Both the position numbers and the translations under genes were made by a program. A stretch of 37,533 nucleotides of DNA from CAYRLW01 sp964425215 (GTDB lineage Bacteria > Spirochaetota > Spirochaetia > Treponematales > Breznakiellaceae): the NCBI GenBank assembly GCA_964425215.1, contig CAYRLW010000038.1:1-37533 (forward strand), written 5' to 3'. The notes under the pieces were generated by a model. It saw only the letters and a list, made by a program, of their open reading frames with translations. It did not search any database and was not told the origin of the DNA. Shown piece by piece: positions 8,413 to 16,756 of this stretch; position 1 is the stretch's first letter; every line of letters starts with the position of its first letter.

Positions 8413-9999
8413 ATGAAAAAGAGTCTCGCGATCCTCGCTACGATGATCGCCCTCATCTCGTCCTTTGCGTTTGCCAACGGACAGACCCAGCTAACCGCGG
8501 ACAAGGCCGAGTTCATTATGAACAACGGCGCCGAACCCCAATCCCTGGACCCTTCGCTTATTCAAGGGGTTCCGGAAGCCCGGCTATATATGGGCCTTTT
8601 CGAGGGTCTGACTATTTACGATCCTAAGACCTCTAAGGCCGTTCCCGGCTTGGCCGAAAAATGGGACATTAGCCCCGACGGAAAGACCGTAACCTTCCAC
8701 CTGCGCAAAAGCGTATGGTCCGACGGAACCCCCCTTACTGCTAAAGACTTTCAGGATGGCTGGATCCGCACCCTTAAACCCGAAACCGGATCCCAGTACG
8801 CCTACATGATGGGTATGGTTATTCAAGGGGCCGACGACTTTAACCAGGGCAAAAACAAGGACCCCAACTCCGTGGGAGTCAAAGCCCTGGACGACAATAC
8901 CCTCCAGGTTAATCTGGTTGGACCTTCGCCCTACTTTGTCGATATGACCGCCCACCAGGTCTTCGCTCCTCTGCCCATGCACGTGATCAACAAGTGGGGG
9001 GACAAGTGGATCCAACCGGAACACTTTGTGGGAAATGGTCCCTTCGTGCTCCAGGAATGGAAGCCCCAGGATTATATTTTCATGGTCAAAAACCCTAAAT
9101 ACTGGGATGCCAAGAATGTAAAACTTAATTCGGTCAAGGTCCTGGCTATCACGGACGACAAGACCGCGTACAATATGTTCAAAAAAGGCGAAATCGATTG
9201 GACCACCAACGTTCCCCTGGACATTATTGACGAGGTCAAACTTCTGCCCACCTACCAGGCCAGCCCCCAGTTGGCTACCTACTACTACTGCTTTAATAAC
9301 CAACGGAAGCCCTTTGATAATCCCCTGGTCCGACAGGCCCTTTCTGCGGCGATTGATAAAAAGGCCCTGGTAGAAAAGGTGACCAAGGCGGGCCAGATCC
9401 CCACCGACGCCTTTACTCCCCCCATGCCGGGCTTTACGCCCCAGCCGGGAATTGGCTACAACGTGGCTAAGGCAAAACAGCTTTTGGCCCAAGCGGGCTA
9501 TCCCGACGGCAAGGGTTTCCCCACCTTCACGATCCTTTACAATACCAACGAAGGACACAAGAAGATCGCCGAGTTTATGCAGGAACAGTGGAAGACCAAC
9601 CTGAACATCAACGTGAACCTTCAAAACCAGGAATGGAAGACCTTCTTGGATACCCGCTCGGTTTCCCACGATTTTGACGTGGCCCGGAACGGCTGGGTAG
9701 CCGATTATATGGATCCCTCCAACTTCCAGGAACTGTTCCTGACCGGCGGTGGAAACAACGACGGCCAGTATTCTAACCCGAAATTTGACGAACTTATTAA
9801 GAAAGCCGCTACGCTCCCCGAGGGCGCGCAACGGAACCAGGTCCAGATGGACGCGGAAAAGATCTTTGCCGCGGACCAGGGCATGCTTCCCCTGTATTGG
9901 TACGTCAACCTCGATATGATCGATCTTTCCAAGTGGGACGGCTGGTACGCCAATCCGCTGGGCATGCACGATTGGAAGTTCATTTCTAAGAAAAAATAA
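8413..9999 (+). CDS. oppA: Periplasmic oligopeptide-binding protein OppA (SBP family 5)
   Basis: A 528-aa solute-binding protein of ABC family 5. It has a signal peptide (positive MKKS, hydrophobic core, likely cleavage after SSFAFA near residue 22) and no lipobox cysteine, so it should be soluble in the periplasm. Family marks include EPQSLDPSL near the mature N-terminus, LAEKWDISPDGKTVTFHLR and the SDGTPLTAKDF segment. Length and pattern match oligopeptide binders rather than shorter dipeptide or nickel binders, though the exact ligand cannot be read. It heads the oppABCDF cluster. A 32-base palindrome directly after the stop probably protects the oppA message and lowers downstream expression. 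Confidence 0.9.
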   Translation: MKKSLAILATMIALISSFAFANGQTQLTADKAEFIMNNGAEPQSLDPSLIQGVPEARLYMGLFEGLTIYDPKTSKAVPGLAEKWDISPDGKTVTFHLRKSVWSDGTPLTAKDFQDGWIRTLKPETGSQYAYMMGMVIQGADDFNQGKNKDPNSVGVKALDDNTLQVNLVGPSPYFVDMTAHQVFAPLPMHVINKWGDKWIQPEHFVGNGPFVLQEWKPQDYIFMVKNPKYWDAKNVKLNSVKVLAITDDKTAYNMFKKGEIDWTTNVPLDIIDEVKLLPTYQASPQLATYYYCFNNQRKPFDNPLVRQALSAAIDKKALVEKVTKAGQIPTDAFTPPMPGFTPQPGIGYNVAKAKQLLAQAGYPDGKGFPTFTILYNTNEGHKKIAEFMQEQWKTNLNINVNLQNQEWKTFLDTRSVSHDFDVARNGWVADYMDPSNFQELFLTGGGNNDGQYSNPKFDELIKKAATLPEGAQRNQVQMDAEKIFAADQGMLPLYWYVNLDMIDLSKWDGWYANPLGMHDWKFISKKK

Positions 10000-10012
10000 A
10001 TTCGAACCCAGT

Positions 10013-10044
10013 GCCTTTTCAAAACCCTAGGGTTTTGAAAAGGC
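10013..10044 (+). repeat. Perfect 32-bp palindrome after oppA
   Basis: The 16 bases 10013-10028 are the exact reverse complement of 10029-10044, centred on CCCT/AGGG with outer GCC/GGC ends. No T-run follows, so it looks like an RNA-stabilising stem-loop or partial attenuator, not a full terminator. Confidence 0.85.
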
Positions 10045-10068
10045 TACCGTAAGAGGACGCTACGATAA

Positions 10069-10105
10069 CGGGGTTTCCAAGGGCTCTTTCTCTTTGGGAA
10101 CCCCG
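10069..10105 (+). repeat. Second stem-loop between oppA and oppB
   Basis: CGGGGTTTCCAA (10069-10080) pairs with TTGGGAACCCCG (10094-10105) through 12 positions including one wobble, around a T-rich loop. No T-run follows. Confidence 0.7.
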
Positions 10106-10172
10106 CTCGAGGCTTCGTTTGAATTGAACCCCCCAGATGTGTATACAAGGCAACCATAATTGAGTCAAATCC

Positions 10173-10188
10173 AAAAACTTCGGTTTTT
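10173..10188 (+). repeat. TTCG-tetraloop hairpin upstream of oppB
   Basis: AAAAAC (10173-10178), loop TTCG, GTTTTT (10183-10188). A C(UUCG)G loop is unusually stable in RNA, and the 3' arm is a T-run, so it could act as a weak terminator. Confidence 0.5.
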
Positions 10189-10269
10189 AGAGCGCTCTCA
10201 TAACCCCCTTGTGTAGAGATCCGGCGTGTTCAAAATCGCGCGCGGTTAATTTTTTTTGTGGAGGACGTG

Positions 10270-11199
10270 ATGGCGAGGTTCATCATCCGTAGACTGCTGA
10301 GCATTATCCCGACGATGTTTATCATCGTGACCCTCAGCTTTTTTCTTATTCGTTTTGCTCCCGGGGGGCCCTTTTCTTCGGAAAAGAAACTTCCAGAACA
10401 GGTTCTGGCTAATATTTTAAAAAAATATCACATGGACGAACCCCTTTGGAAACAGTACGGTCGATATTTGGGCGATATGCTCCGGGGCGATTTGGGACCC
10501 TCGTTTCGGTACCCCGATCAAACGGTAACGGGTTTGATTAAGGCCACCATGCCCACGTCCATCTTTTTAGGGAGCATGTCCCTCCTGCTGGCCCTGGTTC
10601 TGGGGATGGGCGCGGGGATCGTCTCGTCCCTGCGGCAGAATCGATGGCCCGATTACCTATCCATGTCCGTGGCGGTGATAGGCATCTCGGTCCCCCTGTT
10701 CGTTCTTGGTCCGGTCTTTCAGTTGGTATTTGCGATGAAGTTAAGCTGGTTACCAACTTCCGGTTGGATAAACAGCCGCGCGGGTTTAAAAACCCTTATT
10801 TTACCCATGGTAACCCTTGCTTTTCCCTATTTCGCCTATATCGCCCGTCTTTCCCGGGGCTCTATTTTGGAGGTTCTCCGGTCTGATTATATCCGCACGG
10901 CCCGTTCTAAGGGTTTAAAAGAGTCGGTGGTGGTGGGTAAGCACGTTCTAAAGGGGGCGTTGCTTCCCATCGTTTCGTACCTGGGGCCGGCGTTCTCGGG
11001 GATCATTACGGGTTCTATCGTGATTGAGCAGGTGTTTGTGGTTCCCGGGGTTGGGCAGATCTTTGTTCAATCCGCGTTGAATCGGGATTATACCCTGATT
11101 ATGGGGGACATTATCGTGTACTCCGCGATTCTGGTCGTTATGAATTTTGTGGTCGATATCGTGTACGGTTTTCTCGATCCCCGTATCGCGTACAAGTAG
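10270..11199 (+). CDS. oppB: Oligopeptide ABC transporter permease OppB
   Basis: A 309-aa inner-membrane permease of the binding-protein-dependent (MetI-like) class. It starts with a hydrophobic segment containing RRLLSIIPTMFIIVTLSFFLIR, typical of OppB/DppB (shown here only as the region at residues 6-27), has the GDLGPSFRY segment (about 76-84) and the cytoplasmic EAA loop (DYIRTARSKGLKES) that contacts the ATPases. I chose ATG 10270 rather than the in-frame GTG 10258 because GGAGG at 10260-10264 is correctly spaced only for the ATG. oppC follows after 9 bases. Confidence 0.9.
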   Translation: MARFIIRRLLSIIPTMFIIVTLSFFLIRFAPGGPFSSEKKLPEQVLANILKKYHMDEPLWKQYGRYLGDMLRGDLGPSFRYPDQTVTGLIKATMPTSIFLGSMSLLLALVLGMGAGIVSSLRQNRWPDYLSMSVAVIGISVPLFVLGPVFQLVFAMKLSWLPTSGWINSRAGLKTLILPMVTLAFPYFAYIARLSRGSILEVLRSDYIRTARSKGLKESVVVGKHVLKGALLPIVSYLGPAFSGIITGSIVIEQVFVVPGVGQIFVQSALNRDYTLIMGDIIVYSAILVVMNFVVDIVYGFLDPRIAYK

Positions 11200-11208
11200 G
11201 AGCTTACT

Positions 11209-12285
11209 ATGGCGGACAAAAAAAACAACCTACGGAACGAATTTAATCAGCAGGTTAAACCGGTATCCCTCGGGGCGGATGCCTGGAAACGGTTAAGAAA
11301 AAATAGAATGGCCCTGATCGGTCTGTACGTTATAACGTTTTACATGGTCATATCTATTTTAGCCCCGATTCTTCCCATCTATAGCCCCAACGAACAAAAT
11401 TTATCCCACATGAACCTTCCCCCTTCGTTTAAACCCGCGGGGGTTTTAGCGGTGACCAAGGTAGAGGATCGGATACGGGAACTGGAGAAGGCTCTAAAAA
11501 CCCAGGATAGGCAGGATTTAAAAACCGAGTTGGCCAGCCAAAAAGAAGAGTTGGAAAAGGTAAAGGCCCTGGAGGCCAGCGATCCCGCCAGTAAACGGGT
11601 GTATATTTTTGGCACCGATTATTTAGGCCGGGACATGCTGGCCCGCATTATTTACGGCGGCCGCATTTCTATCGGTATCGGTATCGTGGGGACCATAACC
11701 GCCGTATTTATTGGTATTATCATTGGAGCCATCGCGGGGTACGTGGGCGGCAATATCGATAACCTGTTGATGCGTTTTGTGGATATCATGTACGGGCTTC
11801 CGTACATGTTAATCGTCATCATCATCATGTCCCTGGTCCCCGCGGGAACCAACTCTATTTTCGTCCTTTTTATAGCCATCGCCCTGGTCTCGTGGCTAAC
11901 CATCGCCCGGGTCGTCCGGGGGCAAATTATTAGCTTAAAGAATTCCGAGTTTGTGGAAGCGGCCCGATCCATGGGAGCCAGCCCGATTCGGATTATCTTC
12001 CGTCACCTTCTGCCGAACACCCTGGGGGTAATTATCATTTTTTCTACCCTCCAGATGCCGAGTTTTATTATGAACGAGTCATTTTTATCGTTCCTGGGTC
12101 TGGGTGTTTCGGCTCCCGCCGCATCCTGGGGAACCCTGGTCTCCGACGGCGTAAAGGGTATGGAACTGTATCCCTGGAGACTCCTGTACCCCGCCATCGC
12201 GATGACCATTTTCCTTTTTGCCATGAACTTTTTGGGCGACGGCCTGCGGGACGCCTTGGATCCCCAAAGCAAAAACCGAACCTAG
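11209..12285 (+). CDS. oppC: Oligopeptide ABC transporter permease OppC with a coiled-coil insertion
   Basis: A 358-aa inner-membrane permease, partner of OppB. The N-terminal cytoplasmic tail and TM1 (about 35-57) are followed by the periplasmic FGTDYLGRDMLAR motif (134-146) and the EAA loop (SEFVEAARSMGAS). It is longer than the usual ~300 aa because residues about 83-125 form a strongly charged heptad-like helix (VEDRIRELEKAL to EKVKALEAS), predicted coiled coil, between TM1 and the conserved core. The remainder is canonical, so the transporter should work. The insertion lies on the periplasmic side and could contact the binding protein. Confidence 0.9.
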   Translation: MADKKNNLRNEFNQQVKPVSLGADAWKRLRKNRMALIGLYVITFYMVISILAPILPIYSPNEQNLSHMNLPPSFKPAGVLAVTKVEDRIRELEKALKTQDRQDLKTELASQKEELEKVKALEASDPASKRVYIFGTDYLGRDMLARIIYGGRISIGIGIVGTITAVFIGIIIGAIAGYVGGNIDNLLMRFVDIMYGLPYMLIVIIIMSLVPAGTNSIFVLFIAIALVSWLTIARVVRGQIISLKNSEFVEAARSMGASPIRIIFRHLLPNTLGVIIIFSTLQMPSFIMNESFLSFLGLGVSAPAASWGTLVSDGVKGMELYPWRLLYPAIAMTIFLFAMNFLGDGLRDALDPQSKNRT

Positions 12286-12308
12286 GATAATAGAGGAGTA
12301 GTAGCAGA

Positions 12309-13298
12309 ATGACCGATGAAGTTATCCTCCAGGTCAAGGACCTGAAAACATATTTTCACGTGGACGAGGGGATTGTAAAGGCGGTGGACGGGGTTAGCTT
12401 TGACCTGCGCCAGGGGGAAACCCTGGGTATAGTCGGCGAGTCCGGTTCTGGAAAAAGCGTCACCAACCTGTCTATTATCAATATGATCCCCAACCCTCCA
12501 GGGCGTATCGCCGGTGGAGAAGTAAAGTACCGGGGCCAGGATCTCCTAAAGATGCCCCTGAAGGAACTCCGCCAGATCCGGGGTAACAGGATCTCCATGA
12601 TCTTTCAGGACCCCATGACCAGTCTGAATCCCTTTTTAAGGATCTCCACCCAAATGATCGAGACCCTGGTGCTTCATCAGGGCCTGTCAAAGACGGAGGC
12701 TCGAAGTCGGGCTATTGAAATGCTCGCTTTGGCGGGGATTCCCGGGCCGGAAAAACGGATCGACAGTTATCCCCACCAATTTTCCGGGGGCATGCGCCAA
12801 CGGGTCATGATCGCCATGGGGCTTTCGTGTAATCCGGATATTTTAATCGCCGACGAACCCACGAGCGCCCTGGATGTGACGATCCAAGCGCAAATTTTGG
12901 ACCTGATCAAGGACCTTACCGCCCGTTTGGGCACCGCCGTTATTTTAATCACCCACTCCCTCGGGGTGGTGGCCGGTATGTGCGACACCCTGTGCGTCAT
13001 GTACGCCGGCAGGATCGTGGAGCGGGGGCCTACGGACCGGATCTTTGAAAAACCGTGGCACCCCTATACCCAGGGACTGATTAAATCGGTGCCCCGGCTG
13101 GATCGGGCTTCCGAAGAACGGCTCACCTCTATCCAAGGCCAGCCGCCCAACGTCATCGATTTACCCGACTGTTGCCCCTTCTATCCACGCTGTAGCGCAG
13201 CTATGGATATCTGTAAAAACAAATATCCCCCCGCAACTACCATGGAAAATGGCAGTACCGTTTCCTGCTGGTTGTACCACAAGGAGGCCCAAGCATGA
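12309..13298 (+). CDS. oppD: Oligopeptide ABC transporter ATPase OppD
   Basis: A 329-aa cytoplasmic ATPase. Walker A is GESGSGKS (43-50), the Q-loop lies in IFQDPMTSLNP, the signature is SGGMRQR, Walker B is ILIADEPTSALD and the H-loop is ITHSLGVV. The C-terminal oligopeptide-transporter extension has four cysteines (CCPFYPRC, DIC, SCW), the pattern linked to an iron-sulphur site in Opp/Dpp ATPases. It overlaps oppF by four bases (ATGA), so their translation is coupled and heterodimer formation with OppF is expected. Confidence 0.92.
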   Translation: MTDEVILQVKDLKTYFHVDEGIVKAVDGVSFDLRQGETLGIVGESGSGKSVTNLSIINMIPNPPGRIAGGEVKYRGQDLLKMPLKELRQIRGNRISMIFQDPMTSLNPFLRISTQMIETLVLHQGLSKTEARSRAIEMLALAGIPGPEKRIDSYPHQFSGGMRQRVMIAMGLSCNPDILIADEPTSALDVTIQAQILDLIKDLTARLGTAVILITHSLGVVAGMCDTLCVMYAGRIVERGPTDRIFEKPWHPYTQGLIKSVPRLDRASEERLTSIQGQPPNVIDLPDCCPFYPRCSAAMDICKNKYPPATTMENGSTVSCWLYHKEAQA

Positions 13299-14299
13299 AT
13301 CAGTCCGAAACCCTACTGCGTGTGGAGGGCCTGAAGCTCCATTTCCCCGTGGGAAAACGTATGTTTTCCGGTCATAAATCCCTTATCCGGGCTGTGGACG
13401 GGGTGGATTTTTCTGTTCAAAGGGGAGAAACCCTGGGGCTCGTGGGCGAATCGGGGTGTGGAAAGTCAACCACTGCCCGGGCTATTGCCCAGCTTTACAG
13501 ACCCACCGCCGGGACGGTGAATTTTAAAGGCGTCGATATCACGAAACTTTCATCCTCGGACCTCCTTAAAGCGAGGAAGGATATGCAGATGGTCTTCCAA
13601 GACCCCTACGCGTCCCTCAATCCACGGATGACCAGCGGAGATATTATAGCCGAACCGATGAAGATCTATTCTTCCCGGGGCATCCTAAAGCTGAATCGGA
13701 GCGAAATCATCGACCGGGTCGAAAGTTTGATGGAACGGGTGGGCCTTTCCCGCTTTTTCCGCAACCGATACCCCCACGAATTTTCCGGAGGACAACGACA
13801 ACGGATCGGCATAGCCCGAGCCCTGGCGCTGAACCCTGAGCTGATCCTGGCCGACGAACCGGTTTCCGCTTTGGACGTATCCATTCAAGCCCAGATCCTT
13901 AACCTCTTTAAGGACCTGCAGAACGAGTTTGGGCTGACCTACCTTTTTATCGCCCACGATCTGGCGGTGGTTCGGTATATATCCACCCGGGTAGCGGTAA
14001 TGTACCTGGGTGTAATCGTCGAAACCGCTACCAGCGCCAAACTGTTCGCCAAGCCCCTGCACCCCTATACGGAGGCTCTCCTTTCGGCGGCCCCCATCCC
14101 GGACCCCAAAATTGAGCGCCAGCGGCAAAGGATAATCCTTTCCGGAGACGTCCCCTCGCCGGACAAAGAACGGACCGGGTGTTACTTTTACGACCGCTGT
14201 CCTAAACGGATGGACAAATGCCTAGACTCCATCCCCACCTTAAAGGACGTGGATTCGGATCATCAGGTTGCCTGCTTCCTGTACCACGATCCGGAATAG
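13295..14299 (+). CDS. oppF: Oligopeptide ABC transporter ATPase OppF
   Basis: A 334-aa ATPase, partner of OppD. Walker A is GESGCGKST (51-59), followed by the Q-loop VFQDPYASLNPRM, signature SGGQRQR, Walker B LILADEPVSALD and H-loop IAHDLAVV. The C-terminal extension carries GCYFYDRCPKRMDKC and ACF cysteines, again fitting the Opp-type iron-sulphur site. It is the last gene of the operon; three hairpins follow the stop. Confidence 0.92.
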   Translation: MNQSETLLRVEGLKLHFPVGKRMFSGHKSLIRAVDGVDFSVQRGETLGLVGESGCGKSTTARAIAQLYRPTAGTVNFKGVDITKLSSSDLLKARKDMQMVFQDPYASLNPRMTSGDIIAEPMKIYSSRGILKLNRSEIIDRVESLMERVGLSRFFRNRYPHEFSGGQRQRIGIARALALNPELILADEPVSALDVSIQAQILNLFKDLQNEFGLTYLFIAHDLAVVRYISTRVAVMYLGVIVETATSAKLFAKPLHPYTEALLSAAPIPDPKIERQRQRIILSGDVPSPDKERTGCYFYDRCPKRMDKCLDSIPTLKDVDSDHQVACFLYHDPE

Positions 14300-14309
14300 G
14301 AAATACGGC

Positions 14310-14342
14310 AGAGCCTTCAAGATTCCTGATTCTTGAGGCTCT
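14310..14342 (+). terminator. First hairpin after oppF
   Basis: AGAGCC plus TCAAGA (14310-14322, one bulged T) pairs with TCTTGA plus GGCTCT (14331-14342) around an 8-base loop, followed by TTC. Its right arm is also the left arm of the next hairpin, so only one can form. Confidence 0.6.
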
Positions 14343-14377
14343 TTCAAAAGTCAGTTACTTTTAAAAGAGCCTCTTTT
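14335..14377 (+). terminator. Main intrinsic terminator of oppABCDF
   Basis: GAGGCTCTTT then AAAAGT (14335-14351) pairs with ACTTTT then AAAGAGCCTC (14357-14373), with one C-A mismatch and a 5-base loop, followed by TTTT (14374-14377). Confidence 0.8.
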
Positions 14378-14415
14378 GAGTAAACGTAAAATTATTATCC
14401 TGCCAAAGGCATCTC

Positions 14416-14444
14416 CCCCCTAAGAACGTGAGGTTTTTAGGGGG
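14416..14444. repeat. Third stem-loop in the opp/sensor intergenic region
   Basis: CCCCCTAAGAAC (14416-14427) pairs with GTTTTTAGGGGG (14433-14444) over 12 positions including one G-T. No T-run follows on either strand. Its role is unknown; it lies about 40 bases before the promoter of the next operon. Confidence 0.6.
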
Positions 14445-14485
14445 TGCTCTTAAAATGGTAGCCTAATTCTAAAAATTCAATTGAT

Positions 14486-14514
14486 TTGACAGGAAATCGT
14501 AGGGGAGATACAAT
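14486..14514 (+). promoter_or_regulatory. Consensus sigma-70 promoter of the sensor operon, predicted leaderless
   Basis: TTGACA (14486-14491), exactly 17 bases, TACAAT (14509-14514). The ATG at 14524 starts 9 bases after the -10 and no Shine-Dalgarno exists, so the 5' leader should be 0-3 bases. Confidence 0.78.
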
Positions 14515-14523
14515 TCCCTCCGT

Positions 14524-15378
14524 ATGCGGAGATTTATTAGTGTTTTAGGATTTCTAAGTATTTTCTTTATTCATGGATACTGTTCAGCGGTACCTCTTAT
14601 CATTGGGGTTCCCGCTCTAGGAGAAGGTCTTGCTATGGATCGCTCTTGGAACACAATCTGTACCTATTTGCGGGATGAAGAAAATATTGATGTTACTTTT
14701 ACAATCTATAAGGATTACCCTTCGCTTATAAAAAATTTTGAAGACCATTTTATTGACATCGCTCTTCTAGATTACTACTGGTATAACCAGGATCAAAAAC
14801 GGCTTTCCATATTAGCGGTTGTAGAAATGGCGAATAAAAAAAATTATAAAAGCCTTATTATTGTACCGAAGGGTTCAATTTATTACGGACTTGGCGATTT
14901 AAAGGGAATCCCCTTAGCTCTTACTCGGGCTAAAGAAAGTTCCTGCGGATACTATGTGCCCCTCGGTCTTCTGGCCAAAGACGGGATAAAAATCGACGAT
15001 CCCCATTCGATCGTTTATGTAGAAACCTTTAAAAGTGTATTAAAAGGGGTTGCTTACGGAGGGTTGCAGGCGGGTAGCATACCTTCTTATATTTTTGAAG
15101 AAGAAAAATTAGACTCTAAACTTACCGATATGATCCGGATAATTTCCGAATCCCTATCTTTACCGGTTCCGGTACTGGCGGTTAGAGATGCAATGGATGA
15201 TCAACGTTATTTAAAATTGCAAAAAACATTGATTGAAATGAATAAAAAGGAAAAGGGAAAAGAAGCCCTGCACAAATCGGGTTATACGGGTTTTTCTGAG
15301 TTCCCTGATTTTCATGCGGTTGAGAACTTGAGGCAATATATTCAATATTTTACAGAAGTCTATGGCTCTTCAGACTAA
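14524..15378 (+). CDS. PhnD-like periplasmic binding protein, probable sensory subunit
   Basis: A 284-aa protein with a signal peptide (MRRF, hydrophobic core, cleavage near CSA-VP about residue 22). The rest looks like a PhnD-type (phosphate/phosphonate-binding) periplasmic fold: the FEDHFIDIALLDYYWY segment around 71-86, LIIVPKGS and DLKGIPLALTRAKESSCGYYVP (given as residues about 126-147), where the serine-rich loop usually holds an anion. No permease or ATPase adjoins it; instead it overlaps a histidine kinase gene by 17 bases. That context suggests it senses a ligand for the kinase instead of importing it. It resembles arrangements such as PgtC with PgtB/PgtA. The ligand is unknown; an organophosphate or similar anion is an inference. 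Confidence 0.75.
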   Translation: MRRFISVLGFLSIFFIHGYCSAVPLIIGVPALGEGLAMDRSWNTICTYLRDEENIDVTFTIYKDYPSLIKNFEDHFIDIALLDYYWYNQDQKRLSILAVVEMANKKNYKSLIIVPKGSIYYGLGDLKGIPLALTRAKESSCGYYVPLGLLAKDGIKIDDPHSIVYVETFKSVLKGVAYGGLQAGSIPSYIFEEEKLDSKLTDMIRIISESLSLPVPVLAVRDAMDDQRYLKLQKTLIEMNKKEKGKEALHKSGYTGFSEFPDFHAVENLRQYIQYFTEVYGSSD

Positions 15379-16756
15379 GTTAGCCCTATTTTTAACTACA
15401 CTCCTGTTTTTTCTCACCCTTCAATGGGCGCTTTTTATTGGACATGAACAAAGATTGCTTACGGATGAAGCGGTCGAAAGGGCCAGTATTCTAGCAAGGA
15501 CTTTAGCTGAATCTTCCCGGGAACCTCTTATTAGTATGCAAATTAGTAGGCTGGAAAATTATATCGATTCAATACATAAGGAAAAAGATGTGGCCTACGC
15601 TCGGATTGTAAACGATTCGTATAAAGTCATAGCGGATACCCGTATGGAAGAAGAGGGGTGGACCTATTCCGGTCGCATTGCCGAAGCTGTTGAAACTCAA
15701 TTTATAAAAAATCTATTGATCGCTAGAGCTCCAATTTCAGTTTTGGGTAAACCTATAGGTATGGCTGAACTGGCATTTTCTTTAGACCCCATGCGAGAAA
15801 AAATAAATAAGAATCGAATGAATTTTTTAGAAATGCTTTTTTTCCAACTTATTATAGGCTTTGGCTTTTCTTTTCTATTACATATCCAAATTATTAGTCC
15901 CCTAAAAGACTTAAGCCATTATGTAACCGTTCTTCCTCCGGAAACCGAACACCATCATATCAAGACCCCTAGGTTTGCCTCGCCTGAAATAGGGCAAATG
16001 ATTACGGCGGTAAATAAGATGAGAAACCGTTTGGTGGATTTTCAAAAAGAAGCGCTTACGGAAACGCAGTTTGTTACTATGGGAAAATTGGCCGCTAATA
16101 TGGCCCATGAAATACGAAATCCATTAGAAGCCATATCCGGAGCGGTTGAATTAATTCGAACGGATAGTTCTATAGGGAATGAATCCGCGGAATATTTAAC
16201 AATCATTCGAGATGAAATTAAAATACTTAATGAATACCTTAGTAATTTCCTTACGTTTACCCGATCAGAACCGGGTGCGATTGTATTGGTGAATATAAAC
16301 CGTTTAATAAAAGAAACCATAACTTTGATGGTTCCTTTAATAAAAAATCATAACCTTTCAATGACATTTGATGATAATGAAGAATCATTATTTTGTTACG
16401 GAGACGCAAATCAATTAAAACGGGTCTTATTGAATGTTTTATTGAACAGTGTAGAAGCTTGTGCTGAGGGTGGTCAAATCAGGATTACCTTAGAAATAAA
16501 TAATAATTATGGAATAGTTCATATTTTTGATAATGGTTCGGGGATTCCCGCGGCGATAATTTCAAAGATATTTGATCCGTATTTTACCACAAAAAGAATA
16601 GGAACCGGACTGGGTCTTTCTTTAAGTAAAAAAATTATAGACCAACATGGAGGGACTATCGGGGTCGTCTCAAATGGATCAGGGCTTACCGAATTTACGA
16701 TTAGGTTGCCTTTAGCGGAGGGCAGAGATCATGGCGTTGATACTTCTAGTAGATGA
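15362..16756 (+). CDS. Membrane sensor histidine kinase
   Basis: A 464-aa inner-membrane kinase. TM1 is about residues 7-26 and TM2 about 157-178, leaving a periplasmic sensor domain of about 130 residues. Next come a HAMP-like linker, the HisKA dimerisation domain with phospho-accepting H249 in AHEIRNPLEAI, then the ATPase domain with FDNGSGIP and GTGLGLSLSKKI boxes. It starts inside the end of the binding-protein gene and ends inside the regulator gene (26-base overlap), so all three should be made together. No Shine-Dalgarno precedes its ATG; coupling to the upstream gene is likely. It probably phosphorylates the NtrC-type regulator downstream. Confidence 0.9.
   Translation: MALQTKLALFLTTLLFFLTLQWALFIGHEQRLLTDEAVERASILARTLAESSREPLISMQISRLENYIDSIHKEKDVAYARIVNDSYKVIADTRMEEEGWTYSGRIAEAVETQFIKNLLIARAPISVLGKPIGMAELAFSLDPMREKINKNRMNFLEMLFFQLIIGFGFSFLLHIQIISPLKDLSHYVTVLPPETEHHHIKTPRFASPEIGQMITAVNKMRNRLVDFQKEALTETQFVTMGKLAANMAHEIRNPLEAISGAVELIRTDSSIGNESAEYLTIIRDEIKILNEYLSNFLTFTRSEPGAIVLVNINRLIKETITLMVPLIKNHNLSMTFDDNEESLFCYGDANQLKRVLLNVLLNSVEACAEGGQIRITLEINNNYGIVHIFDNGSGIPAAIISKIFDPYFTTKRIGTGLGLSLSKKIIDQHGGTIGVVSNGSGLTEFTIRLPLAEGRDHGVDTSSR

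Larger units (their letters stand above)
10000..10269 (+). other. oppA-oppB intergenic region with three hairpins and no gene
   Basis: This gap of about 270 bases holds a perfect palindrome (10013-10044), an imperfect 12-bp hairpin (10069-10105), a small TTCG-tetraloop hairpin with a trailing T-run (10173-10188) and a CG-only run near 10226-10235. I see no convincing promoter and no small gene. It most likely sets a high ratio of binding protein to membrane components. Confidence 0.7.

Noticed and set aside
8584..9969. Long open frame (461 codons) antisense to oppA
   Set aside because: It is fully covered by a clear oppA, matches no family, and long antisense frames are expected opposite strongly biased codons.
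10201..10257. Separate promoter for oppBCDF
   Set aside because: The TTGTGT near 10210 has no acceptable -10 at 16-18 bases; transcription from oppA through the hairpins is simpler.
14524..15378. Component of a phosphonate ABC importer (PhnD)
   Set aside because: No PhnC/PhnE partner is adjacent; the gene overlaps a histidine kinase, so a sensory role is more likely.
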